NCBI GenBank assembly: GCA_004173185.1
Contig: SEFZ01000002.1
Location: 1 to 64,000, forward strand
Length of the DNA stretch: 64,000 bases
From: Sphingomonadales bacterium
GTDB taxonomy: Bacteria; Pseudomonadota; Alphaproteobacteria; Sphingomonadales; Sphingomonadaceae
Reading direction: 5' to 3'
Positions 28,689-37,651 of this stretch are shown piece after piece. Each line of letters starts with the position of its first letter. Positions within the stretch are counted from its first letter, which is position 1. Both the position numbers and the translations under genes were made by a program. The notes beneath the pieces were generated by a model. That model was not told where the DNA came from, searched no databases, and worked only from the letters and a program-made list of their open reading frames with translations.

Positions 28689-29588
28689 TCACATCTCAAG
28701 ATCGGCGGGCTTTTCCTGTTTCCGCACGCGCTCGCGCCAGACGATATACAGCCCGCTCGCGATGATCACTGGCGCCCCCAGCCAAGTATAGGGCGTGGGC
28801 AGCACGCCGAAGAACAGCCAGCCATAGAGGGTCGCCCAGATCAGGCTCGAATAATCCATCGGCAACACCGCCGAGACCGGCGCGAAGCGCAGCGCTCCGG
28901 TGAGCGCAAGCTGCCCGATCCCGCCGATCAGTCCCGCCGCGAGCATCGTCGCCCACACCCAGGCCGAATGCGGCTGGACGAAGAACAGATACGCCACGCC
29001 AAGCGGCACGAGCGACAGCAGGGAGAACCAGAAGACGATCGTGCCCGTCCCCTCGGTGCGGCTCAACTGGCGCAGCTCGATCGAAACCAATGCAGTGAAC
29101 AGCGCGCCGCTCAGCCCGATCAGCGCGCCGGCCAGCGGGAAATGTCCAGCCCCCGGCTGCGCGACGATCAGGATACCCGCAAAGCCGATCGTCACTGCGA
29201 TCCAGCGATGCCGCCCGACCTGCTCGCGCAACAACACAGCCGCGAGGATCGTCGCGAAGATCGGCACGGTGAAGCTGAGCGTCGTGGCCTCAGCGAGCGG
29301 CAACAGCAGCACCGCGGCGAAATTGCCGACCATGCCGCACAGCCCGATCACCATGCGTCTGGTATGCGAACCCAGCCGCTCGGTGCGCACGCTGGCAATT
29401 CCGGGGCCGTTGGCGAGCCAGATCATCACGACGGGCAGCGCGCATAGCTGCCGGAAGAACAGAAGCTCGGCCAAGGTCGCGCCGCCGCTCTCCGCGAGCT
29501 TGACCAGCGCCATCATGCTCGCCAGCGCGAAGATCGCGATCAGGCGCAGTGCAATGCCCTTGGGGATATGATCGACGCGTTCCGTCAC
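28689..29588 (-). CDS. EamA-family (DMT) transporter
   Basis: The protein has 299 residues with ten hydrophobic helices arranged as two EamA repeats; the second repeat includes the PVSAVLPMDYSSLIWATLYGW segment characteristic of RhaT/EamA permeases. Family members export or import metabolites, including amino acids and S-adenosylmethionine; the substrate here is unknown. It is divergent from proS with a 56-base gap and convergent with the DUF938 gene, the gap being filled by a dispersed element. Confidence 0.88.
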   Translation of the reverse strand: MTERVDHIPKGIALRLIAIFALASMMALVKLAESGGATLAELLFFRQLCALPVVMIWLANGPGIASVRTERLGSHTRRMVIGLCGMVGNFAAVLLLPLAEATTLSFTVPIFATILAAVLLREQVGRHRWIAVTIGFAGILIVAQPGAGHFPLAGALIGLSGALFTALVSIELRQLSRTEGTGTIVFWFSLLSLVPLGVAYLFFVQPHSAWVWATMLAAGLIGGIGQLALTGALRFAPVSAVLPMDYSSLIWATLYGWLFFGVLPTPYTWLGAPVIIASGLYIVWRERVRKQEKPADLEM

Positions 29589-29644
29589 GCATTAGCCCTT
29601 GCGGCACGGTGGACCGCGGGACAAGTCCTCGCTAATCGGCCTTC

Positions 29645-31180
29645 ATGATCAAGCACGCTCTCAACGTCACCCGCGAACAGGATTTCGCAGCCTGGTATCA
29701 AGCCGTCATCACCGAGGCCGACATGGCCGAGGAATCCGGCGTGCGCGGATGCATGGTCATCCGGCCATGGGGCTATGGCATCTGGGAGCGTATCCAGCGC
29801 CTGCTCGATGATCGCATCAAGGGCGTAGGGTATGACAACACCTATTTCCCGCTGTTCATTCCGCTGAGCTATTTCGAGAAGGAAGCCGATCACGTCGAGG
29901 GCTTCGCCAAGGAGATGGCGGTGGTCACGCACCACCGGCTGATCGCCGATGGCGCTGGCGGGCTGAAGCCCGATCCCGCCGCGAAGCTCGAAGAGCCGCT
30001 GATCGTCCGCCCCACTTCGGAGACGGTGATCGGCGCTGCGTTCAGCCGCTGGGTTCAGTCGTGGCGCGATCTGCCGGTGCAGATCAACCAATGGGCCAAT
30101 GTCGTCCGCTGGGAGATGCGCACCCGTATGTTCCTGCGCACCAGCGAGTTCCTCTGGCAGGAAGCGCATGCCGCTTATGCCACCGCCGAACAGGCGCGCG
30201 AAGAGACGCTGAAGGGCCTGGAGATCTATCGAAGCTTTGCCGAGGATTGCGCGGCGATGCCGGTGATCGCCGGCGAGAAGCCCGAGAATGAGCGCTTCCC
30301 CGGCGCGGTCGCGACCTATTCGATCGAAGCGATGATGCAGGACGGCAAGGCGCTCCAGGCGGGCACTTCGCACTTCCTCGGCACCACTTTCTCCTCGGCA
30401 CAGGACATCAAGTTCCAGAATTCGGAAGGCGTGTTCGAGCTTGCCCAGACGATCAGCTGGGGCATGTCGACTCGCATGGTCGGTGGCCTGATCATGGTCC
30501 ATGGCGATGACGATGGCCTGCGCGTGCCGCCCAAGCTCGCGCCGTGGCAGGTCGTGATCGTGCCGATGCTGCGCGACAATGACGAGGACGCGGCGATCGT
30601 GGAGTATTGCAAGGCGCTTCAGGCCGATCTCACCAAGCTTTCCGCGCTCGGCGAGCCGGTTCGCGCGCTGGTCGATCTCAAATTCGGCAAGGCCGCGACC
30701 AAGCGCTGGGGCTGGGTCAAGAAGGGCGCGCCGATCGTCATCGAAGTCGGTGGGCGCGATGTGGCGGGCGGCAACGTCTCGGTCATCCGCCGCGACCGGC
30801 TCTATCGCGAGGACGGCAAGCTCGACAGCGCCGTGGTCGCCAAGGGCGAGTTCACTGGCAGCGCGGCGGCGATGCTGGAGGAGATCCAGACCGCGCTTTA
30901 CTCGCAGGCTCGCGAGCGGCTCGACGCCAACATCAAGCGCGACGTGACGGACTTCGCTGCGCTCCAGAACTTCTTCGAGAAGAGCGGGAAATATCCCGGC
31001 TGGCTCGAAATCGAGTGGAGCAAGCCGACCGGCGCTGATCTCGACAAGGTGGTCGAACGCCTCAAGGCGCTCAAGCTGACGCTGCGCAATGTGCCCAACG
31101 ATGCGGCTCCGGCGACCGGCGCGTGCATCTTCACCGGCGCGCCCGCAGTCGAGCGCGTGCTGGTAGGACGGGCATATTAA
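29645..31180 (+). CDS. proS: Prolyl-tRNA synthetase, archaeal/eukaryote-like (ProS type 3)
   Basis: A 511-residue class II synthetase. Motif 2 spans the VRPTSETVI and RWEMRTRMFLRTSEFLWQE regions, followed by the proline pocket AGTSHFLGTTFS, with motif 3 in the GLIMVHGDDDGLRVPP region. It lacks the large editing insertion between motifs 2 and 3 that typical bacterial ProRS carries, and it ends in VGRAY with a terminal tyrosine, as in the archaeal-type enzyme of Thermus. The C-terminal zinc domain seems degenerate: only one Cys (ATGACIF) remains where four are usual. It charges tRNA-Pro. Its TAA overlaps the apparent ATT start of the next gene. Confidence 0.93.
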   Translation: MIKHALNVTREQDFAAWYQAVITEADMAEESGVRGCMVIRPWGYGIWERIQRLLDDRIKGVGYDNTYFPLFIPLSYFEKEADHVEGFAKEMAVVTHHRLIADGAGGLKPDPAAKLEEPLIVRPTSETVIGAAFSRWVQSWRDLPVQINQWANVVRWEMRTRMFLRTSEFLWQEAHAAYATAEQAREETLKGLEIYRSFAEDCAAMPVIAGEKPENERFPGAVATYSIEAMMQDGKALQAGTSHFLGTTFSSAQDIKFQNSEGVFELAQTISWGMSTRMVGGLIMVHGDDDGLRVPPKLAPWQVVIVPMLRDNDEDAAIVEYCKALQADLTKLSALGEPVRALVDLKFGKAATKRWGWVKKGAPIVIEVGGRDVAGGNVSVIRRDRLYREDGKLDSAVVAKGEFTGSAAAMLEEIQTALYSQARERLDANIKRDVTDFAALQNFFEKSGKYPGWLEIEWSKPTGADLDKVVERLKALKLTLRNVPNDAAPATGACIFTGAPAVERVLVGRAY

Positions 31181-31781
31181 GACGCGGCCGCTCTTCGCGA
31201 GCCTGATCTATCAGGCGCCGCTTGGTGACGAAGGGCTCGTCATCGAGCTGGAGCATTCGTGCCTCCAGCTTGCCGAGGACGACAATGCCGGTCGCCGCTG
31301 GGCGAAGGATCATGGCTATAAGGGCTATACATCATACGCCTCGCTCGATGATCTGCCGATCCGCGATCCCGCCTTTGGCGATCTCAAGCGCCTGCTAGAC
31401 AAGCATGTCGCGGCCTTCGCCAAGGATGCGGCGTTTGATCTTCAGGGCAAGAAGCTCAAGCTCGACAGCCTGTGGGTCAACGTCCTGAACGGCGGCGGCG
31501 GGCATTCGGGGCATATCCACCCGCACAGCGTCGTCTCCGGCACGCTCTACATCGCGCTGCCCAGCGGTTCACGCGGCCTGCGCCTCGAAGACCCGCGTCT
31601 CGCGATGATGATGGCAGCCCCGACCCGGATCGAAGACGCGCCCGAAATGCTCCGCACCTTCGTGGAGATTGTCCCCGAAGTCGGTACGGTACTGCTTTGG
31701 GAAAGCTGGCTCCGCCACGAAGTCCCCGCCGGATCGGGCACCGCCAAGCGGATCAGCATCAGCTTCAACTATCGCTGGTGA
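31176..31781 (+). CDS. TIGR02466-type putative 2OG-Fe(II) oxygenase with apparent ATT start
   Basis: An open frame of 201 codons with no ATG, GTG or TTG near its N-terminus. Translation from ATT at 31176 gives a family-like beginning (KTRPLFASLIYQAPLG), with AGGA 7 bases upstream and an ATTA overlap with the proS stop that mimics the usual ATGA overlaps. Iron and 2-oxoglutarate ligands fit HSGHIHPHSVVSGTLYIAL near residue 110, ESWLRHEVPAG near 180, and the arginine in KRISISFNYRW at the C-terminus. TIGR02466 proteins are putative 2OG-Fe(II) oxygenases of unknown substrate. CTG at 31203 is the only other near-cognate start and would lose part of the N-terminus. Confidence 0.82.
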   Translation: MKTRPLFASLIYQAPLGDEGLVIELEHSCLQLAEDDNAGRRWAKDHGYKGYTSYASLDDLPIRDPAFGDLKRLLDKHVAAFAKDAAFDLQGKKLKLDSLWVNVLNGGGGHSGHIHPHSVVSGTLYIALPSGSRGLRLEDPRLAMMMAAPTRIEDAPEMLRTFVEIVPEVGTVLLWESWLRHEVPAGSGTAKRISISFNYRW

Positions 31782-31786
31782 GGCAG

Positions 31787-32806
31787 ATGGACCGGCGCCA
31801 TTTGCTGACGATGAGCGCTGGGCTCGCAATGCTCCCCGCCGCAGCACAGGCTGCCGAGCACTATGACGCAATCGTGGATCCGCACACCGGCACGCTCGCC
31901 GATGCGCTCGACAAGGCAAAGGCCGCGAACGGCGCGCCGTTCCGCATTCTCCTGCGCGAAGGCGTATTCACCGAAAAGCTGACGGTGACGGTGCCCAATG
32001 TGACCATAATCGGCAGCGGGCCGAAGACGGTGATCCAGTTCGGCACTTCGGCGGGAACGAAGGGACCGGATGGGAAGCCCTATGGTACTGGCCGATCGTT
32101 CACGCTCGCCATCGAAGCTTCCGGTGTGACGCTGCGCAACCTGACCGTGCGCAACAGCTTCGACTTTATCGGCGCGCGGCGCGACAAGGCCGGCAACGGA
32201 TCGCAGGCCGTGGCGCTGTTCATCGGGCGCGGCGCGGATCGCACCACCGTCGAGCGCTGCGTGCTCGAAGGGTATCAGGACACGCTCTATGTCCAGACCC
32301 GATCGCGTTTCGCCGATTGCAGGATCGTCGGCGGTGTGGACTTCATCTTCGGTGGCGGCGCGGCGTGGTTTGAGCGGTGCGAGATCGTCACACGCTTCGT
32401 GCCGGACACCGAAGGCTTCGGCTATCTGACCGCACCGAGCACGCCGCTGGCCCAGAAATTCGGGCTGGTCTTTTCGAACTGCCGGATCCTGCGCGAGCGC
32501 GGAGTAACCGATCATTCGACCTGGCTGGGGCGCCCGTGGCGCGCGGGCGGCAATATGGCGCTGACCGGGCAATCGGTGTTCCTGCATTGCTGGATGGACG
32601 CGCATATCCGCCGCGAAGGCTGGACCTGGATGGGGTACAGGAACCCGGCGGGCGAAGGCGCACGGCTGACCCCGCCTGAGGCTCGGTTGTTCGAATATGG
32701 CAGCAAGGGGCCGGGGGCGGGGCCTGCCGGCGTGGACCGACGCTTTTTGACCACCGAGGAAGCACGCGGATTTACGCGGGAAGCCGTGCTGGGCGACTGG
32801 GCCTAG
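31787..32806 (+). CDS. Pectinesterase (carbohydrate esterase family 8)
   Basis: The protein has 339 residues from the ATG at 31787, 5 bases after the preceding stop and behind an AGGCAG site. A signal peptide (cleavage near AAQAA, residue 23) precedes a right-handed beta-helix with the CE8 signatures YQDTLYV (about residue 165), GGVDFIFGGG containing catalytic Asp, and STWLGRPW near residue 245. It de-esterifies pectin outside the cytoplasm. It is convergent with glpD: the two stop codons share the palindrome CTAG at 32803-32806. Confidence 0.93.
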   Translation: MDRRHLLTMSAGLAMLPAAAQAAEHYDAIVDPHTGTLADALDKAKAANGAPFRILLREGVFTEKLTVTVPNVTIIGSGPKTVIQFGTSAGTKGPDGKPYGTGRSFTLAIEASGVTLRNLTVRNSFDFIGARRDKAGNGSQAVALFIGRGADRTTVERCVLEGYQDTLYVQTRSRFADCRIVGGVDFIFGGGAAWFERCEIVTRFVPDTEGFGYLTAPSTPLAQKFGLVFSNCRILRERGVTDHSTWLGRPWRAGGNMALTGQSVFLHCWMDAHIRREGWTWMGYRNPAGEGARLTPPEARLFEYGSKGPGAGPAGVDRRFLTTEEARGFTREAVLGDWA

Positions 32807-34245
32807 CCCAATGCCGCCGTCACTCGCTCCGCCAGCCCGGGCGTTGCGTGCAACCCGATCTTCGAACGCCGCCACAGCACATCCTCCGCCGTCCGCGCCC
32901 ATTCATGGTCGCGCATCCAGCGGACTTCGATCTCGGTGAGCCCGCCGCCGAGATCCTGCCCCATGCCTGCCTCGTCGGTCACTCCGCGCAGCATATCCTC
33001 CAGGCACCGGCCATAAGCATGCGTCATGCGCCGGGCGCGATATTCGCCGAGGAACGGCCAGCGCGCCTGCACCGTGGCGAGGAAATGCTCGAAGCTGGCG
33101 ATCGCGCCGCCGGGGAACATGCGCGCGCGGGTCATCGGGCGGGGATTGACGCCGAGTAACGGTCCGATCTTCTCGATCGCTTCCTCGGCCAGCGCCCGCG
33201 CCGTGGTGATCTTGCCGCCAAAGACCGAGAGGAGGGGCGGGCCATCGCGGTCGACCTCCAGCACGTAATCGCGCGTCACATTTTGCGCGCTGGCCTCGCC
33301 GTCATCGTGGAGCGGGCGCACGCCGGACCATGTGGTGACTACATCGGCGGCGGTGACCTGGCGGATGAAATAGCGGTTCACCGCCTCGCAGAGATAACGC
33401 ACCTCCTCATCCGAACAGACCGCATCCTCGGGCCGCTCGACTGGAATATCGGTGGTGCCGATTTCGGTGAAGCCGCCTTCATAGGGGATGGCGAAGACGA
33501 TCCGGCGATCGGGTTGCTGGAGGATATAGGCATGCTCGCCTTCGAACAGTCGCGGTACGACGATGTGGCTGCCCTTCACCAGCCGCACCCGCGAACTGGT
33601 CGTGACGTGTAGCCGGTCGAGCAGCTTCGCGACCCACGGCCCCGCGGCGTTGACCAGCATCCGCGCCTCGATTTGGCGGCCATCGGATAGATCGGCGCGC
33701 CAAGTATCGCCCTCGCGCTTCGCCGAGACCAGTTCGGTCCGCGTCGCGATCTCGGCACCCTGTGCGGCGGCATCGAGCGCATTGGCGAGCGTGAGGCGTG
33801 AATCGTCTACCCAGGCGTCCGAATAGACGAAGCCCTTGTGGTTGCCCTTTAGCGGTTCGGTGAAGGCGCGGTCCTTGGCGCGCAGCCCCCGTGAACGCGG
33901 CAGCGAGGATTTGCCTGCCAGCGCGTCGTAGAGAAACAGCCCCGCGCGCACCATCCACCATGGCCGCACCGAATGCGCATCGGGCAGCACAAAGGTCATC
34001 GGGCGGATCAGATGCGGCGCTGCCCCCAATAGCCGTTCGCGCTCGTGCAGGGCTTCGCGGACCAGCCGGAATTCATAGGTTTCGAGGTAGCGCAGCCCGC
34101 CATGGATCAGCTTGGTCGACGCCGAACTCGTGTGGCTCGCCAGATCGTCCTTCTCGACGAGCAGCGCTTTCAATCCGTGCAGGCTGGCCTCGCGTGCGAT
34201 CGCACAGCCATTAATCCCGCCACCGACGATGAGAAGGTCGAACAT
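32803..34245 (-). CDS. glpD: Glycerol-3-phosphate dehydrogenase (GlpD)
   Basis: A 480-residue FAD enzyme starting at the ATG at 34245, with AGGG 10 bases upstream. The Rossmann motif LLIVGGGINGCAIAREA occupies residues 4-20, followed by STKLIHGGLRYLETYEF, the GlpD signature. The C-terminal domain contains the usual GGKITTARALAEEA. It oxidises sn-glycerol-3-phosphate to dihydroxyacetone phosphate, feeding electrons to quinone at the inner membrane. It stands alone here: no glpF or glpK is adjacent. Confidence 0.95.
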   Translation of the reverse strand: MFDLLIVGGGINGCAIAREASLHGLKALLVEKDDLASHTSSASTKLIHGGLRYLETYEFRLVREALHERERLLGAAPHLIRPMTFVLPDAHSVRPWWMVRAGLFLYDALAGKSSLPRSRGLRAKDRAFTEPLKGNHKGFVYSDAWVDDSRLTLANALDAAAQGAEIATRTELVSAKREGDTWRADLSDGRQIEARMLVNAAGPWVAKLLDRLHVTTSSRVRLVKGSHIVVPRLFEGEHAYILQQPDRRIVFAIPYEGGFTEIGTTDIPVERPEDAVCSDEEVRYLCEAVNRYFIRQVTAADVVTTWSGVRPLHDDGEASAQNVTRDYVLEVDRDGPPLLSVFGGKITTARALAEEAIEKIGPLLGVNPRPMTRARMFPGGAIASFEHFLATVQARWPFLGEYRARRMTHAYGRCLEDMLRGVTDEAGMGQDLGGGLTEIEVRWMRDHEWARTAEDVLWRRSKIGLHATPGLAERVTAALG

Positions 34246-34338
34246 CACGTAGTTTACCCTAAGCAATTGCGCGGGTCGGAAAACCCCTCAACCGTGTTTT
34301 AGCACGTTGCCAACGCTTAGCCGCGAAATCTGGCGCGC

Positions 34339-34728
34339 ATGAACCCGACTTACACCGTATCGATCGATCGCTTCCGGAAGCTGTTGCGCGTGTCGCTGGG
34401 CGGCTTTTTCAGCGTGAGCGACGTGGTTTCGCTGGAGCGTGACAAGCGCGCGGCGCTGGCGGACCTGAATTGCGGGCGAAACCAGCATTACACGCTCGTC
34501 GACGTATCGGCGTGCAAGCTCCAGCCGCAGGATGTGGTCGCCGCGTTTCAGGTGGCGATTGCCGATCAGCGCTTCATGGCGCGCAAGATCGCCTTTGTGA
34601 CCGAAAGCTCGCTGGCCCGAATGCAGGTTCGCCGCATCGTCCAGCGCCCCGATGCCGATATCTTTACGACACTTGCCCAAGCGGAAGCCTGGCTTTTCGA
34701 GCCGATCCGGTTGCGCGCCGTCGGCTGA
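34339..34728 (+). CDS. Hypothetical STAS/SpoIIAA-like protein
   Basis: A 129-residue protein with alternating strands and helices (LLRVSLGGFFSVSDVVSLER, HYTLVDVSACKLQPQDVV, ARKIAFVTESSLAR), the pattern of the SpoIIAA/STAS-like fold found in many short alphaproteobacterial proteins. There is no phospho-serine signature that I can point to. Function unknown. It lies between divergent glpD and rnr, 61 bases before rnr. Confidence 0.65.
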   Translation: MNPTYTVSIDRFRKLLRVSLGGFFSVSDVVSLERDKRAALADLNCGRNQHYTLVDVSACKLQPQDVVAAFQVAIADQRFMARKIAFVTESSLARMQVRRIVQRPDADIFTTLAQAEAWLFEPIRLRAVG

Positions 34729-34789
34729 GGTTTGCGATTTTCACCGGGTGGGATGACGCGAGGCTGCTTGTTCCCTATCTTGGGGATCA

Positions 34790-37072
34790 ATGACAAAACC
34801 AAATAACAAACCCGGCTTGCCCACACGGCAGCAAATTCTCGACTTTATTTCCAGTTCAAGCGCCCCAGCGGGCAAGCGCGAGATCGCCAAGGCGTTCGGC
34901 TTGCATGCGCAGGACAAGATCGCGCTCAAGGCACTACTTAAAGACATGGGCGACGAAGGGCTGATCGATTCGGCCCCCGGCCGCGCTTTCCACAAGATGG
35001 GCGGCGTGCCCAAGGTCACTGTGCTGCGCGTCACCGACGTGACCGGCGACACCGTCTGGGCCTCACCCGAGCAGTGGCAGGCGGAGGGCGTGCCTGTGCC
35101 TCGCCTGCGCGTTCGGGAACGCGGCAAGAAAGGCGCGCTAGGCGTGGGAGACCGGATCCTCGCCCGCACCGAAGAAGCCGGCAATGGCTGGATCGCGCAC
35201 CCGATGAAGAAGCTCGCGCGGGGCGAGGAGCAGATGCTCGGCGTCGTGCATGAAGAGGGCGGACGGCTCTACCTTCAGGGCATCGACAAGAAGGATCGCA
35301 ACAGCCTGCCCATCTCGGATCGCAATGAAGCGATGCCGGGCGATCTGGTGCTGGCCGAAAAGGCCGGGCGCCCGCCGCGCATCTTCGCGCGGGTGACCGA
35401 GATTCTGGGCGATCCCTTTGCCCCGCGCAGCTTCTCGATGATCGCGATCCACAAGCATGGCATCCCGAACGTCTTTTCCGACGATCTGCTGGCAGAGGCT
35501 GAGCGCATTTCAAAGCAGCAACTGGGCAAGCGCGAGGATCTGCGCGGTATCCCCATCGTCGCGATCGATCCTGCCGATGCGCGCGATCATGACGATGCCG
35601 TCTGGGCCGCGCCCGATGACGATCCCAAGAATGAAGGCGGCTGGAAAGCGGTTGTCGCGATTGCTGACGTGTCCTTTTACGTGCGCCCCGGATCGGAGCT
35701 GGACCGCGAAGCCCGCAAGCGCGGCAATTCGGTCTATTTCCCCGATCGCGTCGTGCCCATGCTGCCCGAGATACTCTCGGCTGAAGTCTGCTCGCTTAAG
35801 GAAGGCGAGGACCGCGCCGCCTTGGCCTGCCACCTTCAGGTCGGCGCAAATGGCGAACTCAAGACCTGGCGCTTCACTCGCGCATTGGTCAGCATCGCCG
35901 CGAACATCGCTTATGACGATGCCCAGACGATCATCGACGGGCCGAAGACCGAGCGGGCGCTGCTCGATGAGCGCTTCGCCATCGGCACGGCGAAGCGCGC
36001 CGAGATCGAGCCGGCGCTCAAGCATCTCTGGGCATGCTGGGGCTCGCTTAACAAGGCGCGCGACAAGCGCGAGCCGCTGGCGCTCGATCTGCCAGAGCGC
36101 CGCATCGTGCTCGACGAAAAGGGCCGCATTCTATCCGTCGCCCCGCGCGAGCGTCTCGATGCGCACAAGCTGATCGAGGATTATATGATCGCGGCGAATG
36201 TCGCTGCGGCCAAGGCGCTTGAAGTCAAGAAAGCGCCGGTGATGTACCGCATCCACGAGCCGCCGAGCCGCGAGAAGCTCGTCGCGCTCAAGGATTATCT
36301 CAAGACCTTCGAGATGGAGTTCGCGCTGGGTCAGGTGATCAAGCCTGCGGTGTTCAACCAGATTCTGAAGAAGATCGGCGAGAGCGACGCTAAGGACGAG
36401 ATCATGACCCAGGTGCTGCGCACGCAGACCCAGGCTTATTATGGTCCCGCGAATGCCGGGCATTTCGGCCTGTCGCTGGGCAGCTATGCGCACTTTACCT
36501 CGCCGATCCGGCGCTATGCCGATCTGATCGTCCACCGCTCGCTGGTTTCGGCTTATGGGCTGGGCGAGGGCGCGCTCACCTCTGGCGAGGCCGAGGGCAT
36601 GGAGCGCATCGGCGAGAGCATCTCGCAGCTCGAGCGCCGCGCGATGGAAGCCGAGCGCGACACCGTCGATCGCTACGTCGCGGCCTATCTGGCGCAGCAT
36701 GTCGGCGAAGTGATGGATGCCAAGATCACCGGCGTGAAGGATTTCGGCTTCTTCGCCACGGTCGAGGGAATTGGCGGCGATGGACTGGTGCCCGCGCGCG
36801 ATCTCGGCACAGAATATTTCCGCTATGACGAAGCCAGCCAGCGGCTGATCGGCGACCATAGCGGCGAATTCTATGCGCTCGGCATGCGATTGAAGCTCAA
36901 GCTGGCCGAAGCAAATCCAATCACCGGCGCGCTCCGTTTCGAACTGCCGGACGGCAAGGGCTCGGCGGGTGGCGGTGGTTTTGACGATCGGCGCGGGCGC
37001 GGCGGGCCCAAGCGCGTGATCAAGCATCGCGGTCGCCCGGCGAATATCCGGCATCAGGGCAAGAAACGATAA
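34790..37072 (+). CDS. rnr: Ribonuclease R
   Basis: The protein has 760 residues. An N-terminal winged-helix region (RQQILDFISSSSAPAGKREIAKAFG) is followed by cold-shock domains, then the RNB catalytic domain with the metal-binding DPADARDHDDAVW near residue 260 and the QAYYGPANAGHFGLSLGSYAHFTSPIRRYADL block near residue 550. An S1 domain (KITGVKDFGFFATVEGIGGDGLVP) and a basic tail rich in Gly/Arg complete it. It is a processive 3-prime to 5-prime exoribonuclease that degrades structured RNA and works in quality control. Confidence 0.96.
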   Translation: MTKPNNKPGLPTRQQILDFISSSSAPAGKREIAKAFGLHAQDKIALKALLKDMGDEGLIDSAPGRAFHKMGGVPKVTVLRVTDVTGDTVWASPEQWQAEGVPVPRLRVRERGKKGALGVGDRILARTEEAGNGWIAHPMKKLARGEEQMLGVVHEEGGRLYLQGIDKKDRNSLPISDRNEAMPGDLVLAEKAGRPPRIFARVTEILGDPFAPRSFSMIAIHKHGIPNVFSDDLLAEAERISKQQLGKREDLRGIPIVAIDPADARDHDDAVWAAPDDDPKNEGGWKAVVAIADVSFYVRPGSELDREARKRGNSVYFPDRVVPMLPEILSAEVCSLKEGEDRAALACHLQVGANGELKTWRFTRALVSIAANIAYDDAQTIIDGPKTERALLDERFAIGTAKRAEIEPALKHLWACWGSLNKARDKREPLALDLPERRIVLDEKGRILSVAPRERLDAHKLIEDYMIAANVAAAKALEVKKAPVMYRIHEPPSREKLVALKDYLKTFEMEFALGQVIKPAVFNQILKKIGESDAKDEIMTQVLRTQTQAYYGPANAGHFGLSLGSYAHFTSPIRRYADLIVHRSLVSAYGLGEGALTSGEAEGMERIGESISQLERRAMEAERDTVDRYVAAYLAQHVGEVMDAKITGVKDFGFFATVEGIGGDGLVPARDLGTEYFRYDEASQRLIGDHSGEFYALGMRLKLKLAEANPITGALRFELPDGKGSAGGGGFDDRRGRGGPKRVIKHRGRPANIRHQGKKR

Positions 37073-37130
37073 GCGGTTGAGGACTGGCGGTTTTCGTGTC
37101 AGCTTCCCGCTCTAATCGAGGGGGAATTCG

Positions 37131-37454
37131 ATGATCGCAGCATCACCTGCACCGGCCATCGCCGCCATGATCGTGCGCGCACGGCGCAAGATCGCCGGGC
37201 ATTTCTTCGTCCATCACGCCACCAGCGCCGATGACGCAGTGGCCTTCGTGCCCCAGCGGGCCATCATGCGCCGCCAGTTCGAAAAGATGCAGGCGCGCGG
37301 CGTGATCCGCGATGCAGGTGGCGGCAAATATTGGCTCGATACCGCCGCTTACCAGGCGGATATCGATCGTCGGCGGCGCAAGCTGATCCCGATCGTCATC
37401 CTGCTGTGCGTGGCGGCTGCAGTGGTGATCATGCTGCTGGGATATCGCGGCTGA
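37131..37454 (+). CDS. Hypothetical small protein with C-terminal membrane anchor
   Basis: A 107-residue protein. The first 85 residues are soluble and basic (RARRKIAGHFFVHHATSADD), and a single hydrophobic helix (LIPIVILLCVAAAVVIMLLG) ends the protein, so it is probably tail-anchored in the inner membrane. The start at 37131 follows GAGGGGG by 7 bases. I do not recognise the family. It is 58 bases after rnr and may share its transcript. A dispersed element follows it. Confidence 0.65.
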   Translation: MIAASPAPAIAAMIVRARRKIAGHFFVHHATSADDAVAFVPQRAIMRRQFEKMQARGVIRDAGGGKYWLDTAAYQADIDRRRRKLIPIVILLCVAAAVVIMLLGYRG

Positions 37455-37501
37455 GTTTGGAAGTTTAGGCGAAGTTTGGGCCAATGCCTGGTGTGTGCGC
37501 T

Positions 37502-37613
37502 GCGAATGTTCCCCAATGTTCGCACTGACCATAAGGGTTTTTAGGCAGACATTTCAAAGAGCGGCCGGCAGCGCCGACCGCTCCAGCCAAGCAGGCGGAA
37601 TCCTACATTGCAA
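37502..37613 (+). repeat. Dispersed convergent-gap element, copy 2
   Basis: This copy starts GCGAATGTTCCCCAATGTTC, continues CGCACTGACCAT, has ATTTCAAAGAGCG in the middle, and ends AGCCAAGCAGGCGGAATCC + TACATT, as in copy 1 (28578-28686, opposite orientation). The core holds a hairpin, GAGCGG/CCGCTC. It lies between the convergent small membrane protein gene and the saccharopine-dehydrogenase-like gene. Confidence 0.85.
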
Positions 37614-37651
37614 GCATCCAAGCTCCCCTTCCTTGCGAGAGGGTGCATAGG

